Positions 12,456-21,324 of a stretch of 64,000 bases of DNA are shown piece after piece. Both the position numbers and the translations under genes were made by a program. The notes below the pieces were generated by a model. That model was given only the letters and a program-made list of their open reading frames with translations, made no database searches and was not told the origin of the DNA. The stretch is from Kryptolebias marmoratus (taxonomy: Eukaryota > Chordata > Actinopteri > Cyprinodontiformes > Rivulidae): the NCBI RefSeq assembly GCF_001649575.2, contig NC_051439.1, positions 11,230,539 through 11,294,538 on the forward strand. The letters are read 5' to 3'. Position 1 is the stretch's first letter; each line of letters begins with the position of its first letter.

Positions 12456-12814
12456 TACAAGTCAAAAGACTTTCTCATGGAAGGACTCTTTCAAGACCAA
12501 GTAAAACGAAAAGAGGACTTACAGACGAACCGAGATTCAATTCAGCTGAAGCAAACGACGGAGCTGAAGTAATAAAATCCGTAAGTACGTTGTTATCAAG
12601 AGCGACAGAAGCTTCCATCGACGCGGTTGCTAAGCTAACTTGCTAACTAAGCCAGCTCATGTCAACTCGATAAATCCCGTGAACTGCGGATAAGAAATCC
12701 TGCACATATAGGAACTCTTGTCACACATATTTGTGGACCCTTTAGAAGAGTAAGAAATTGTTTGGAGACTCAAAGTTTATGTGTAAAGATTTAAAGGTAA
12801 AATAAAACGGGACT
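12456..12814 (+). other. BEL/Pao untranslated leader
   Basis: The stretch between the 5' LTR and the Gag-Pol start codon should hold the primer-binding site directly after 12455, beginning tacaagtcaaaagac. I could not assign the matching tRNA. A 70-codon open frame (12434-12646) starts inside the LTR and crosses into the leader; it resembles no known protein and is probably fortuitous. Confidence 0.6.
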
Positions 12815-15800
12815 ATGGACGAAGATAGTGAAGTTGCGCATGTTGGACCGAAGAGGGAGCCAAAACCCACAGAACGAGCTCGAGATGACAAAGTCACTAG
12901 ATTAAAAGGGGAAAGAAGAGGAAAGCTGTCACAGCTGACAAAAGAGAAGAACAACATTGAAAGATTGAAACAGAATGAATGCAATGCTGATTTCATAAAT
13001 GAAGTATCTTTTCCAATGTTTGTTAAATGTCTGACAGAGTATGAACGTATTAATATCGAACTATGTGAACTGTTAAGTGAAGATGATAAACGTGAAGACC
13101 AATATGTGTTCGAGAGTAGACATTCTGAGTTTAAACTTTTCTTACAAGGCGTCAAAGAATGGATAAAAGATTCGAAATGCTCTCCTGAGGAAGATGTGCA
13201 TCCACACGACAGTGTTTCAAAGGCTAACTCGGTTGCAAGCAGTACATCGCAAGGATCAAGTACAAGTTCAATGCGGCTGAAAATTAAAGCAGAACGTGAA
13301 GCGCTTTTAGCAAAAGCAGCAGCGATGAAAAAGAAAGAAGCAATTGAAGTAGAGGAAGCCCGTCTTAAGTTTCGAAAAGAGCAACTAGAAATTGAAACGA
13401 AGCTTGCCATTTCAGATGCAAAATTAAAGGTATATGAAGAGAATGAGGATGCTCAGAAGTCTGAGATTAATTCCTTACAAGCTATTTCAAGACTCAGAGT
13501 TGGATCTGTTCATTCTGCGAGCAAATCAGAAGAGCAAGAAATGTTCTCAGATGATGAACAGACAAATGTTGATCCTCCATTATCACGGAAGTCTCGCTTA
13601 AAAGGGATTTCAACGCATGCTCAAGGTTCTGATTCTTTTTCAGATGATCTGTACCAGGTTCTGCAGCAACAAAATCACCATACTGAGATGCTCATAAAAC
13701 AACATAGTATATCTCGACTTCCTCACAGAGAAATTCCAGTATTTACAGGTGACCCCCTTTCATACAGATCATTCATAAGAGCTTTTGAACATGCTATTGA
13801 GAACCAAACTGACAGTCAACAAGATCGGCTATATTATCTAGAACAGTTCACGAGTGGTGAACCACTAGATCTTGTACGCAGCTGTGAGCACATGAAGCCA
13901 GACAGAGCTTATAGAGAAGCAAGGGCTTTGCTTGATCAACACTATGGAGATGAGTTGACCATTGCTACTGCATATATCAAAAAGGCTATGGAATGGCCTC
14001 AGATAAAACCAGATGATAGAAAAGGACTGAATGCTTTTGCCCTATTTCTGATTGGATGTTCTAACACAGTGAATGATGTAGATTACATGAGCGAAATGAA
14101 CAATCCGACCAACATGAAAAGCATCTTGTGCAAACTACCATATAAACTCAAAGAAAAGTGGAGAAACCATGCTTACAACATTCAAGAAAGAAAGGGAACA
14201 CGAGCCAAATTTCCTGATCTCGTTGAGTTCATCTACCAACAAGCAAAGGTTGCTAATGATCCGCTATTTGGAGATATTCTTGATGTCACACCAGCTAATC
14301 AGAGCAGCTTGAAGAAAAAATCTGAACAAGTAAAGGGCGTTTCAAAGAAAAGCAGTTTTGCAGTGAATACGTCTTGCACTGAAAAGAATACCACCAAGAA
14401 TCAACATGATACAACAGCTTCTTCATGCAAGATGATCAGTGCTTTTCAAAGTCCATGCCTTTATTGCAAGAACAACCATGCTTTGACTGTTTGTAACAAA
14501 ATTAAAGAAAAGCCTTCGAAAGACAGAATACAGTTTCTGAAGTCGCATGGTCTTTGTTTTGGATGTCTAACGGCAGGTCATCTATATAAAGCTTGTAGAA
14601 AAAAGGCCTCATGTTCCGACTGTTCTCTTAAGCACCCAACTATTCTACATGTGGTGAAGCAGAATGTTGTTTCAGAAGAAAACAATGTGGATGACAACCC
14701 ACAAAACACAAGCGAAGTTACAAGTGCTCTCGTGTCCACTGGATGTAAAAAAGGTGAAGTCACTGGGGCCGGGGAAAATGAATGCATACTTCCGATTGTA
14801 CCTGTGCAGATTAGACACAAGAAAAACAGAAACATCATCAAGACATATGCATTCCTGGATCAAGGTAGCACAGCAACCTTTTGCACCGATGATCTGGCAA
14901 GAGAGTTGAATGTACGAGGAAAAAAGAAAGAAATCCTTCTTCGAACCATGACAAAGGAACAGAAAGTCTGTAGTTATGTCCTTACAGATTTAGAAGTATG
15001 CGGACTTGACGAACAAAACTTCATCATGCTGCCAGAAGTGTACACTCAACCAGACATTCCTGCAACAAAGGGTAATATACCAAAAGAGCAAGATTTGGAG
15101 AGGTGGCCTTACCTGAAACAAGTTCATCTTCCAAAATTGGAGTCAGATATTGGACTTCTCATTGGTGCTAATGCGCACAAGGCTATGGAGCCATGGAAGA
15201 TTGTCAACAGCCAGAATGACGGACCATATGCCGTGAAAACAGCCCTAGGTTGGGTGGTAAATGGACCAGTCAGCAGATGTCAAGATAGTGAGTCACGTGT
15301 CACTGAAAAACAGGATTTTCTTGTCAATCGTATATCTGTATCGAACATTGAAGACATGCTGGAGAAGCAATATAATGCAGATTTCCCAGAGCGACAGTAT
15401 GAGGACAAACAAGAACTGTCTCAGCAGGATAAGCAGTTCATGCATGCTGTAACTACATCAGCACAGTTCATCGATGGTCATTATTACATCAAGTTGCCTC
15501 TAAGAAATGACAATGTAATAATGCCACGCAATCGTGGTATTGCTGAACAAAGGCTTAACTCCTTGAAGAGGAAGCTAAGTAGAAATGCAGACTTTTGTCA
15601 AGACTACAAAGCTTTCATGGACAACATATTGAAAAAAGGTTATGCTGTAAGAGTCCCTGAAGAACAACAGAGTCGCAGTGATGGTCGAGTATGGTTCATT
15701 CCGCACCACGGAGTGTACCATCCTAAAAAGAAAAAACTGCGAGTTGTGTTTGACTGTACTGCATCTTATCAGGGAGTTTCATTGAACGATCAATTACTAC

Positions 15801-18772
15801 AAGGACCTGATCTCACGAACACTCTCATTGGAGTTTTGCTCAGATTTAGACAGGAGCCTGTAGCCATGATGGCAGATATTGAATCTATGTTCTATCAAGT
15901 CAGAGTCCCAGATGAAGATGCAGACTTGCTGCGTTTTCTTTGGTGGCCAGATGGTGATGAAACTAAAGAAGCGGCAGAATACAGAATGTGTGTGCACCTG
16001 TTTGGAGCCACGTCATCACCCAGTTGTGCTTCATACGCACTGAGAAGAACCGCTGAAGATGGAGCCACAAATACATCAGCAGAAGCAACACAGACAGTTC
16101 TGAAAAACTTCTACATGGATGACTGTCTAAAGTCAGTCCCAACGGAGGAAGAAGCAGTTAAACTAGCAAAAGAACTGATGACATTGTGTGAAAGTGGTGG
16201 GTTCCATTTGACAAAGTGGATGAGCAATAATAAAGCTTTGCTGTACTCCATTCCTGACAGTGAAAGAGCATCTGTTGTAAAAGACTTGGATTTGCAACAC
16301 AATGAGCTTCCTGTGGAACGAGCTTTGGGCGTGCAATGGTGCACAAGTTCCGACAACTTCCAGTTCAAAGTTCAGCTGCCAAACAAGCCATGCACAAGAA
16401 GAGGCATTTTATCTGTTGCCAGCTCTGTGTACGATCCTTTAGGATTTTTGGCACCACTTCTTCTACCTGTTAAGCTTATTCTAAGAGAACTTTGCAAAGA
16501 GAAGCGAGGATGGGATGAAGAAATTTCAGAACAGTCACGTCGGACCTGGCTAAAGTGGTTGTCAGATCTCAGTAAGCTTTCTGAACTCAGTGTGAGCAGA
16601 TGTATTAAACCTGCTTCATTCGGACCCACAGAGTCTGCACAAATTCATCTCTTTTCCGATGCTAGCCAGGATGGATATGGAGTTGTGTCGTATCTTTTGC
16701 TGACTAATGAACGAGGTGAAACACAAGTATCATTCCTGATAGGAAAAGCCAGGGTAGCACCTCTTAAACAAATGACAATTCCCAGAATGGAATTAACAGC
16801 AGCAGTGGTTGCAGTCAAAGTGGATCGTATGCTGAGAGAAGAACTTCAACTACCACTGAAGAAATCAGTCTTCTGGACTGACAGTACCACAGTACTGAGC
16901 TACATTGAAAATGACAGCATTCGCTTCAAAACGTTTGTGGCAAACCGAATCTCTTTGATAAGAGAACTGACAGACCAATCTCAGTGGAAATATGTGAGCA
17001 GTTCACAAAATCCAGCGGACCTGGCATCAAGAAGTTTGAAAATCGAAAGCTTCATCAAAAGTGAAAGTTGGTTTCAAGGACCAAAATTCCTATTAAATGA
17101 AGAGCATTGGCCAAAACAACCTAAACATTCTAGGTTAATGGAACAGAATGAAGTAAAGAAAACAGTTGCAACTACGTGTACAAAACCATGGAAAAATGAT
17201 GAGACAATGAGTCAACTGATCGAACATTACTCTAGCTGGCACAAGCTCAAAAAGGCAGTTGCCTGGATTCTGCGCCTGAAAGAGACTCTGAGTTGGCTGA
17301 GTAAAAAGAGAAAAGAAACTGTACTAAAGGTGCAGCAATCTGAAAATGAACCAGAAAAGGTTGAGATTTTAGCTGAACAACAAATGAGCACATTTAGAAG
17401 AAAGTTGGAAAAGAAAATGCTCACTGTTGAAGATATGTCCAAAGCTGAAACAGAGTTGGTCAAGTTCAGCCAGAGACAAACTTATGCAGCTGAAATCAAA
17501 ACTTTGCAGCATGGAAATACACAGGTGGACAGGACCAGTTCAATCTCCAGATTAGATCCATACCTACAAGATGGTGTTTTAAGAGTAGGGGGGCGGCTGA
17601 ATAGGTTGAAAATGCCAGAAGAGACCAAGCACCCTGCCATTCTGCATAAACATCACAGAGTAGCCAACCTCATTCTCCATCATATTCACCAAGTGACAGG
17701 ACATAGTGGCAGAAATCATGTTTTGGCCAGAATGCGGCAAAAATATTGGATACCAGCAGCCAATGCAGCTGTTAGAAAGGTAATCTCAGAGTGCAACCTT
17801 TGTAGGAGACTGCATGCAAGACCAGGACAACAAAAAATGGCAGATCTGCCACAAGACCGTTTGCTTCCTGATAAACCACCTTTTACCAACACAGGTGTGG
17901 ATTATTTTGGTCCTTTTGAGGTCAAAAGAGGACGTGTCAAGGTCAAATGTTACGGAGTGCTTTTTACATGTCTAACTGTCAGAGCTGTACATATTGAAGT
18001 TGCCCAGTCTCTTGATACAGATTCATGTATTAATGCCCTGCGTCGTTTTCAAAGCAGAAGAGGACAAGTTTCCATCATTCGTTCTGACAATGGAACAAAT
18101 TTTGTCGGAGCAGAGAGAGAGTTAAGGGAGGCATTGAAAGAGCTGGACCACTCTCGCATTAATGACGCCATGATGCAAAAAGGAGTACAGTGGATTTTCA
18201 ATTCACCTGCTGCATCACATCATGGAGGAGTCTGGGAACGTCAGATACGTACCATTAGAAAAGTCATGAGTTCTGTTGTTAAGCAGCAGTTACTGGATGA
18301 TGAAGGACTGCAGACTCTTTTATGTGAAGTCGAGAGCATCATTAATGGAAGACCATTAACCATGAACTCAGACGATCCTAATGATCTTGAGCCTCTTACG
18401 CCGAACCATCTGCTTCTGCTGAAGGGACAACCTACCTTTTCTCCTGGTACCTTTATCAAGGAGGATGTCTATTCTCGTCGTCGATGGAGACAAGTCCAGT
18501 ACATGGCAGATCTGTTCTGGCGAAGATGGTCACAGGAGTACCTGCCATTGTTGCAGGAGCGACAAAAATGGCTTGGACTAAAAAGAAACTTCAAGGTTGG
18601 AGATGTCGTCTTAGTTGCTGATTCATCTTCTCAGAGAAATTCTTGGGTGTTGGGTAGGATAGTCAACGTCATGCCAGACTCCAAAGGGACAGTTCGGAGT
18701 GCAGAAGTCAAAACAAAGACAAGCATCATCCAAAGACCAGTTACAAAGTTGTGTTTATTGCAAGGAGAATGA
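12815..18772 (+). CDS. BEL/Pao retrotransposon Gag-Pol polyprotein
   Basis: One uninterrupted 1985-residue frame encodes a complete Gag-Pol. In order: a charged, coiled-coil-like N-terminal region (about 1-230); a Gag region (DUF1759-like) around 300-480; two zinc knuckles at 548-560 (CX2CX3HX4C) and 581-594 (CX2CX4HX4C); a retropepsin-like protease with LDQGS (Asp682); reverse transcriptase with YMDD at 1100-1103; RNase H with Asp1282, Glu1326 and Asp1356; an integrase with an HHCC-type zinc region and then Asp1696, Asp1758 and Glu1808; and a C-terminal DUF5641-like domain. Product and fold are inferred from these motifs. The element would copy its RNA into cDNA in cytoplasmic particles and integrate it in the nucleus. 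The ATG chosen is the first of the long frame. No stop, frameshift or missing catalytic residue was seen, so the copy may be active. There is no envelope gene. Confidence 0.96.
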   Translation: MDEDSEVAHVGPKREPKPTERARDDKVTRLKGERRGKLSQLTKEKNNIERLKQNECNADFINEVSFPMFVKCLTEYERINIELCELLSEDDKREDQYVFESRHSEFKLFLQGVKEWIKDSKCSPEEDVHPHDSVSKANSVASSTSQGSSTSSMRLKIKAEREALLAKAAAMKKKEAIEVEEARLKFRKEQLEIETKLAISDAKLKVYEENEDAQKSEINSLQAISRLRVGSVHSASKSEEQEMFSDDEQTNVDPPLSRKSRLKGISTHAQGSDSFSDDLYQVLQQQNHHTEMLIKQHSISRLPHREIPVFTGDPLSYRSFIRAFEHAIENQTDSQQDRLYYLEQFTSGEPLDLVRSCEHMKPDRAYREARALLDQHYGDELTIATAYIKKAMEWPQIKPDDRKGLNAFALFLIGCSNTVNDVDYMSEMNNPTNMKSILCKLPYKLKEKWRNHAYNIQERKGTRAKFPDLVEFIYQQAKVANDPLFGDILDVTPANQSSLKKKSEQVKGVSKKSSFAVNTSCTEKNTTKNQHDTTASSCKMISAFQSPCLYCKNNHALTVCNKIKEKPSKDRIQFLKSHGLCFGCLTAGHLYKACRKKASCSDCSLKHPTILHVVKQNVVSEENNVDDNPQNTSEVTSALVSTGCKKGEVTGAGENECILPIVPVQIRHKKNRNIIKTYAFLDQGSTATFCTDDLARELNVRGKKKEILLRTMTKEQKVCSYVLTDLEVCGLDEQNFIMLPEVYTQPDIPATKGNIPKEQDLERWPYLKQVHLPKLESDIGLLIGANAHKAMEPWKIVNSQNDGPYAVKTALGWVVNGPVSRCQDSESRVTEKQDFLVNRISVSNIEDMLEKQYNADFPERQYEDKQELSQQDKQFMHAVTTSAQFIDGHYYIKLPLRNDNVIMPRNRGIAEQRLNSLKRKLSRNADFCQDYKAFMDNILKKGYAVRVPEEQQSRSDGRVWFIPHHGVYHPKKKKLRVVFDCTASYQGVSLNDQLLQGPDLTNTLIGVLLRFRQEPVAMMADIESMFYQVRVPDEDADLLRFLWWPDGDETKEAAEYRMCVHLFGATSSPSCASYALRRTAEDGATNTSAEATQTVLKNFYMDDCLKSVPTEEEAVKLAKELMTLCESGGFHLTKWMSNNKALLYSIPDSERASVVKDLDLQHNELPVERALGVQWCTSSDNFQFKVQLPNKPCTRRGILSVASSVYDPLGFLAPLLLPVKLILRELCKEKRGWDEEISEQSRRTWLKWLSDLSKLSELSVSRCIKPASFGPTESAQIHLFSDASQDGYGVVSYLLLTNERGETQVSFLIGKARVAPLKQMTIPRMELTAAVVAVKVDRMLREELQLPLKKSVFWTDSTTVLSYIENDSIRFKTFVANRISLIRELTDQSQWKYVSSSQNPADLASRSLKIESFIKSESWFQGPKFLLNEEHWPKQPKHSRLMEQNEVKKTVATTCTKPWKNDETMSQLIEHYSSWHKLKKAVAWILRLKETLSWLSKKRKETVLKVQQSENEPEKVEILAEQQMSTFRRKLEKKMLTVEDMSKAETELVKFSQRQTYAAEIKTLQHGNTQVDRTSSISRLDPYLQDGVLRVGGRLNRLKMPEETKHPAILHKHHRVANLILHHIHQVTGHSGRNHVLARMRQKYWIPAANAAVRKVISECNLCRRLHARPGQQKMADLPQDRLLPDKPPFTNTGVDYFGPFEVKRGRVKVKCYGVLFTCLTVRAVHIEVAQSLDTDSCINALRRFQSRRGQVSIIRSDNGTNFVGAERELREALKELDHSRINDAMMQKGVQWIFNSPAASHHGGVWERQIRTIRKVMSSVVKQQLLDDEGLQTLLCEVESIINGRPLTMNSDDPNDLEPLTPNHLLLLKGQPTFSPGTFIKEDVYSRRRWRQVQYMADLFWRRWSQEYLPLLQERQKWLGLKRNFKVGDVVLVADSSSQRNSWVLGRIVNVMPDSKGTVRSAEVKTKTSIIQRPVTKLCLLQGE

Positions 18773-18929
18773 ACCAAAAGTGGGTTTATTAGAAAACTGT
18801 TTTGTAACCCAAGTTTAAAAAAAACAAAAAAAACAAAAGGTTATGTTAAGTTATTGGAATCTTATGGCTCCAATTTAAGTTGAATGTGTAATTGATATGC
18901 TAATACATAGTCAATTAGGGGCCGGAAAA
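18773..18929 (+). other. BEL/Pao 3' untranslated region and polypurine tract
   Basis: Short non-coding stretch between the Gag-Pol stop and the 3' LTR. The purine-rich ggggccggaaaa immediately before the LTR start at 18930 is the likely primer site for plus-strand synthesis. There is no room for an envelope gene. Confidence 0.65.
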
Positions 18930-19334
18930 TGTAGGAGCCATATGTAAATTTTTAGAACTTGCTACAGAATGTTGTTTTGTTTTGACATAAGTTAGATTTT
19001 TTGCTCTGCTGTTTGAAAGAAATAGGCATCTGTGGTTGTATTATGCTTGAGCCTGTTGCGTGGAGCCTTTTGATTGGTTGTTTCGTCTAATTAGTTTGTG
19101 AAAGATTAGAGCATGTTTTTTGAAGAAGTCTAGCACCGTTAGAGGAACACAGTCTTTTGACCGTCACTTTCTATTTGTTTTTTTTGAATCTGTTTGTTAT
19201 TTTTATTTCCTTTTGGATTCAGTAAAGACTGAAGAATGACATTTGGATTCAAGACCTCTTTTTTCTAGAAGAAACGTGTCGCGTCCGAAAGAGCTTTGAT
19301 GGAGCTAGGCTAGTGAGAGCTTGCCGCACTTACA
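18930..19334 (+). repeat. BEL/Pao 3' LTR (405 bp)
   Basis: Direct copy of 12051-12455 with the same TG...CA ends and no difference visible by eye. It is followed by ccaag (19335-19339), matching the five bases before the 5' LTR. The complete element is therefore 12051-19334. Confidence 0.95.
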
Positions 19335-19475
19335 CCAAGTTTTAGCTCAATATGTGTAAAATGAGCAGTTACAGCCGTATATGTATCTTCTAAATTTGAT
19401 TAGCTGTGGCAGCCATCTTGAATTGAACTGACTCCAAAGTTAAGCAGTTGTAGAGTTTCATCGAAATCTGTCCTC
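19335..19475 (+). repeat. Repeat A, right part after BEL element
   Basis: Continuation of the interrupted repeat, with ttttagctcaatatgtgtaa, gctgtggcagccatcttga and actgactccaaagttaagca in the order found in the 9862-10556 copy. Homology fades after about 19475. Confidence 0.7.
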
Positions 19476-19479
19476 ATTT

Positions 19480-20770
19480 CTTAAAACCACGGCTGAAATT
19501 TGACCTTTTTTGGAAACAGAAGTGCCTGAAAGGCCACTTCTCTGTCAGTTTTTTGAACCTCATGAATGGTTTGTGTTTAAAATTTTTCAGACAAATTACA
19601 GTAGGTTCAACTGGAGGGAACTGGATGGTGATTACTTTTGACTTCCTTGATTTCCATATCCCTAATACGTTTTCTCAGAATCGTAATCGTCTCAGCAGGG
19701 CTGACCCCTATTTTGTTGCAGGGTTTATAAAACTAATAGAGCCCATCTTCAGAGACAGAACCAAGGCCCGACTTCTGTTCTGGATCAGAATCCTTTTGTT
19801 TCCCAGAAAACACACCAGAGCATAGAGAGGAGGCAGCGGTGGTGGTGGACGCTGTGTACCTCGGTGACTTGGTGACATAACAGAAAATGATTCTTGTGGC
19901 AGCTGGGCTGCAGGGGGAAACGGCGCCGTTTTTATTGACATTGCTTCAGATTCGATTGCCGAGAAAGAGGCAGGGAGAGAATTGTTAGAAAGAAAGCTGC
20001 ATTTATGAAATGTTTAAGAAAAAAAAAAAAGAATGCAAAAGCAGATTGAGTCAGGATGATGAATGCGCTGAAACAAAAAGTCAGTCTCACTTCAGTGTTT
20101 CTCATTCACAAACACCTTTCGGCTTTGCACTCCAGTCAGAATATAAGTAGATGACAAGTACAGTAAACAGATGGTGAAATGTTTTTCTCTGACAGCAGTG
20201 GGTCACATTGGATGAGGGAATTTTCATCTTGTGGGAAATTGTTGAAGAAACAGCCATTTACATTTAATTCAGACAGTTTCTCTGTGCAGCGTACACGTCT
20301 GTGCTCTTTTTTTTATATGTCAGCCTATACGTTCCCTCTTTGCTCCTCTGTCTGAGCCTCTGGGCTCGGAGTCTCCTGTGTGTCATCTTATTCCAGCTAA
20401 ATGCAAAAAGGCACTCGCAGATTAAGAAAAATGTATTGGAACAATACTCCATAATAGACTTTAGCTACATGCTGGCAGCGAGGTGACACCCCTATTATAC
20501 AGACAAGTGGAGCAAGTCGCAGGGCTGCGTCAGCACAACAAAACTGCTCCAAGGTGCAGACCCTTCACTGAAAACAGAACTGCAGCCGCGGCGTGGAGAG
20601 ATCCAAATGTGTTTTCACAGGTCAAAGAGGCCTAAATGGTGAAGAGGGTTTTCTTTTTAAGCCTGTGAAAGGTGAAGCAAGTAAATTAAAATAATTTGTT
20701 ATTAATATTTGTGGTCCTGTAACTATGGGAGCTCATTTACACCATTTGGAAGGGGGGAAAAAATGATCCT
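19480..20770. other. Non-coding, no feature seen
   Basis: Contains a short poly-A run near 20018 and a 90-codon chance frame (19553-19825) with no recognisable domain. No exon supported. Confidence 0.4.
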
Positions 20771-20774
20771 CCAA

Positions 20775-21320
20775 GTCATATTTATGAGATATAGCTCAAG
20801 ATATCTCATAATTATGACTTAGCATCTCATATTTATAAGAGACAACCTCATTATTATAAGTTGCTAAGTCAGTGGTGTCCTGTCCTGGTCCTGTAGGGCC
20901 ACTATCCTGTAGGTTTCAGATGTTTCTTTGATTCAACACACCAGTTTTCAATGAATGGATGATTAACAGAGGCTTTTGCGAAATATGAGGACATGCTGAA
21001 CTACAAAAACACATGTTAGAGCAGGATAGTGACCCTCCAGGGCCAGGATTGGACACCACTCTGCTAAGTCTTGTAATTATGTGATGCTAAATCCTGATTT
21101 TGAGAACATATCTAATAATATTGAGAAGCCTAGTCATAATTATGACATATTAAGTCACAATTTTAAGATATCTCATTATTATGAGATGCTAAGTCACTAC
21201 CTCAAAATGATGACTCATGCAATCTTATAATGTTCAAATATTATCATATTTATGATTTTGCGTCTCATAATTAGGACTTATTATCTCCTAATTATGAGAT
21301 TACATCTTAAAATGTGATAA
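20775..21320. repeat. Degenerate AT-rich tandem array (ataattatgacttagcatctc type)
   Basis: The blocks tctcataattatgacttagc, tcataattatgacatattaa and tctcattattatgagatgct recur as a diverged tandem array of roughly 20-bp units. Each unit contains the short palindrome taatta. The array is split by a hAT MITE at 20870-21061, so it predates that insertion. Confidence 0.65.
20870..21061. mobile_element. hAT MITE copy 2 (192 bp)
   Basis: Starts CAGTGGTGTCCTGTCCTGG and ends with the complementary CCAGGATTGGACACCACTC. It is flanked on both sides by tgctaagt (20862-20869 and 21062-21069), a perfect 8-bp target duplication. Same family as the copies at 9988, 59714 and 63803. Confidence 0.85.
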
Positions 21321-21324
21321 TTAG

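Noticed and set aside
12456..12475. Specific tRNA assignment for the BEL primer-binding site
   Set aside because: The bases after the LTR do not clearly match the 3' end of any tRNA I can recall, so none is claimed.
12742..13410. 222-codon open frame antisense to the BEL Gag region
   Set aside because: Serine- and phenylalanine-rich mirror of a lysine- and glutamate-rich coding sequence, with no domain of its own. It is a shadow of the real frame.
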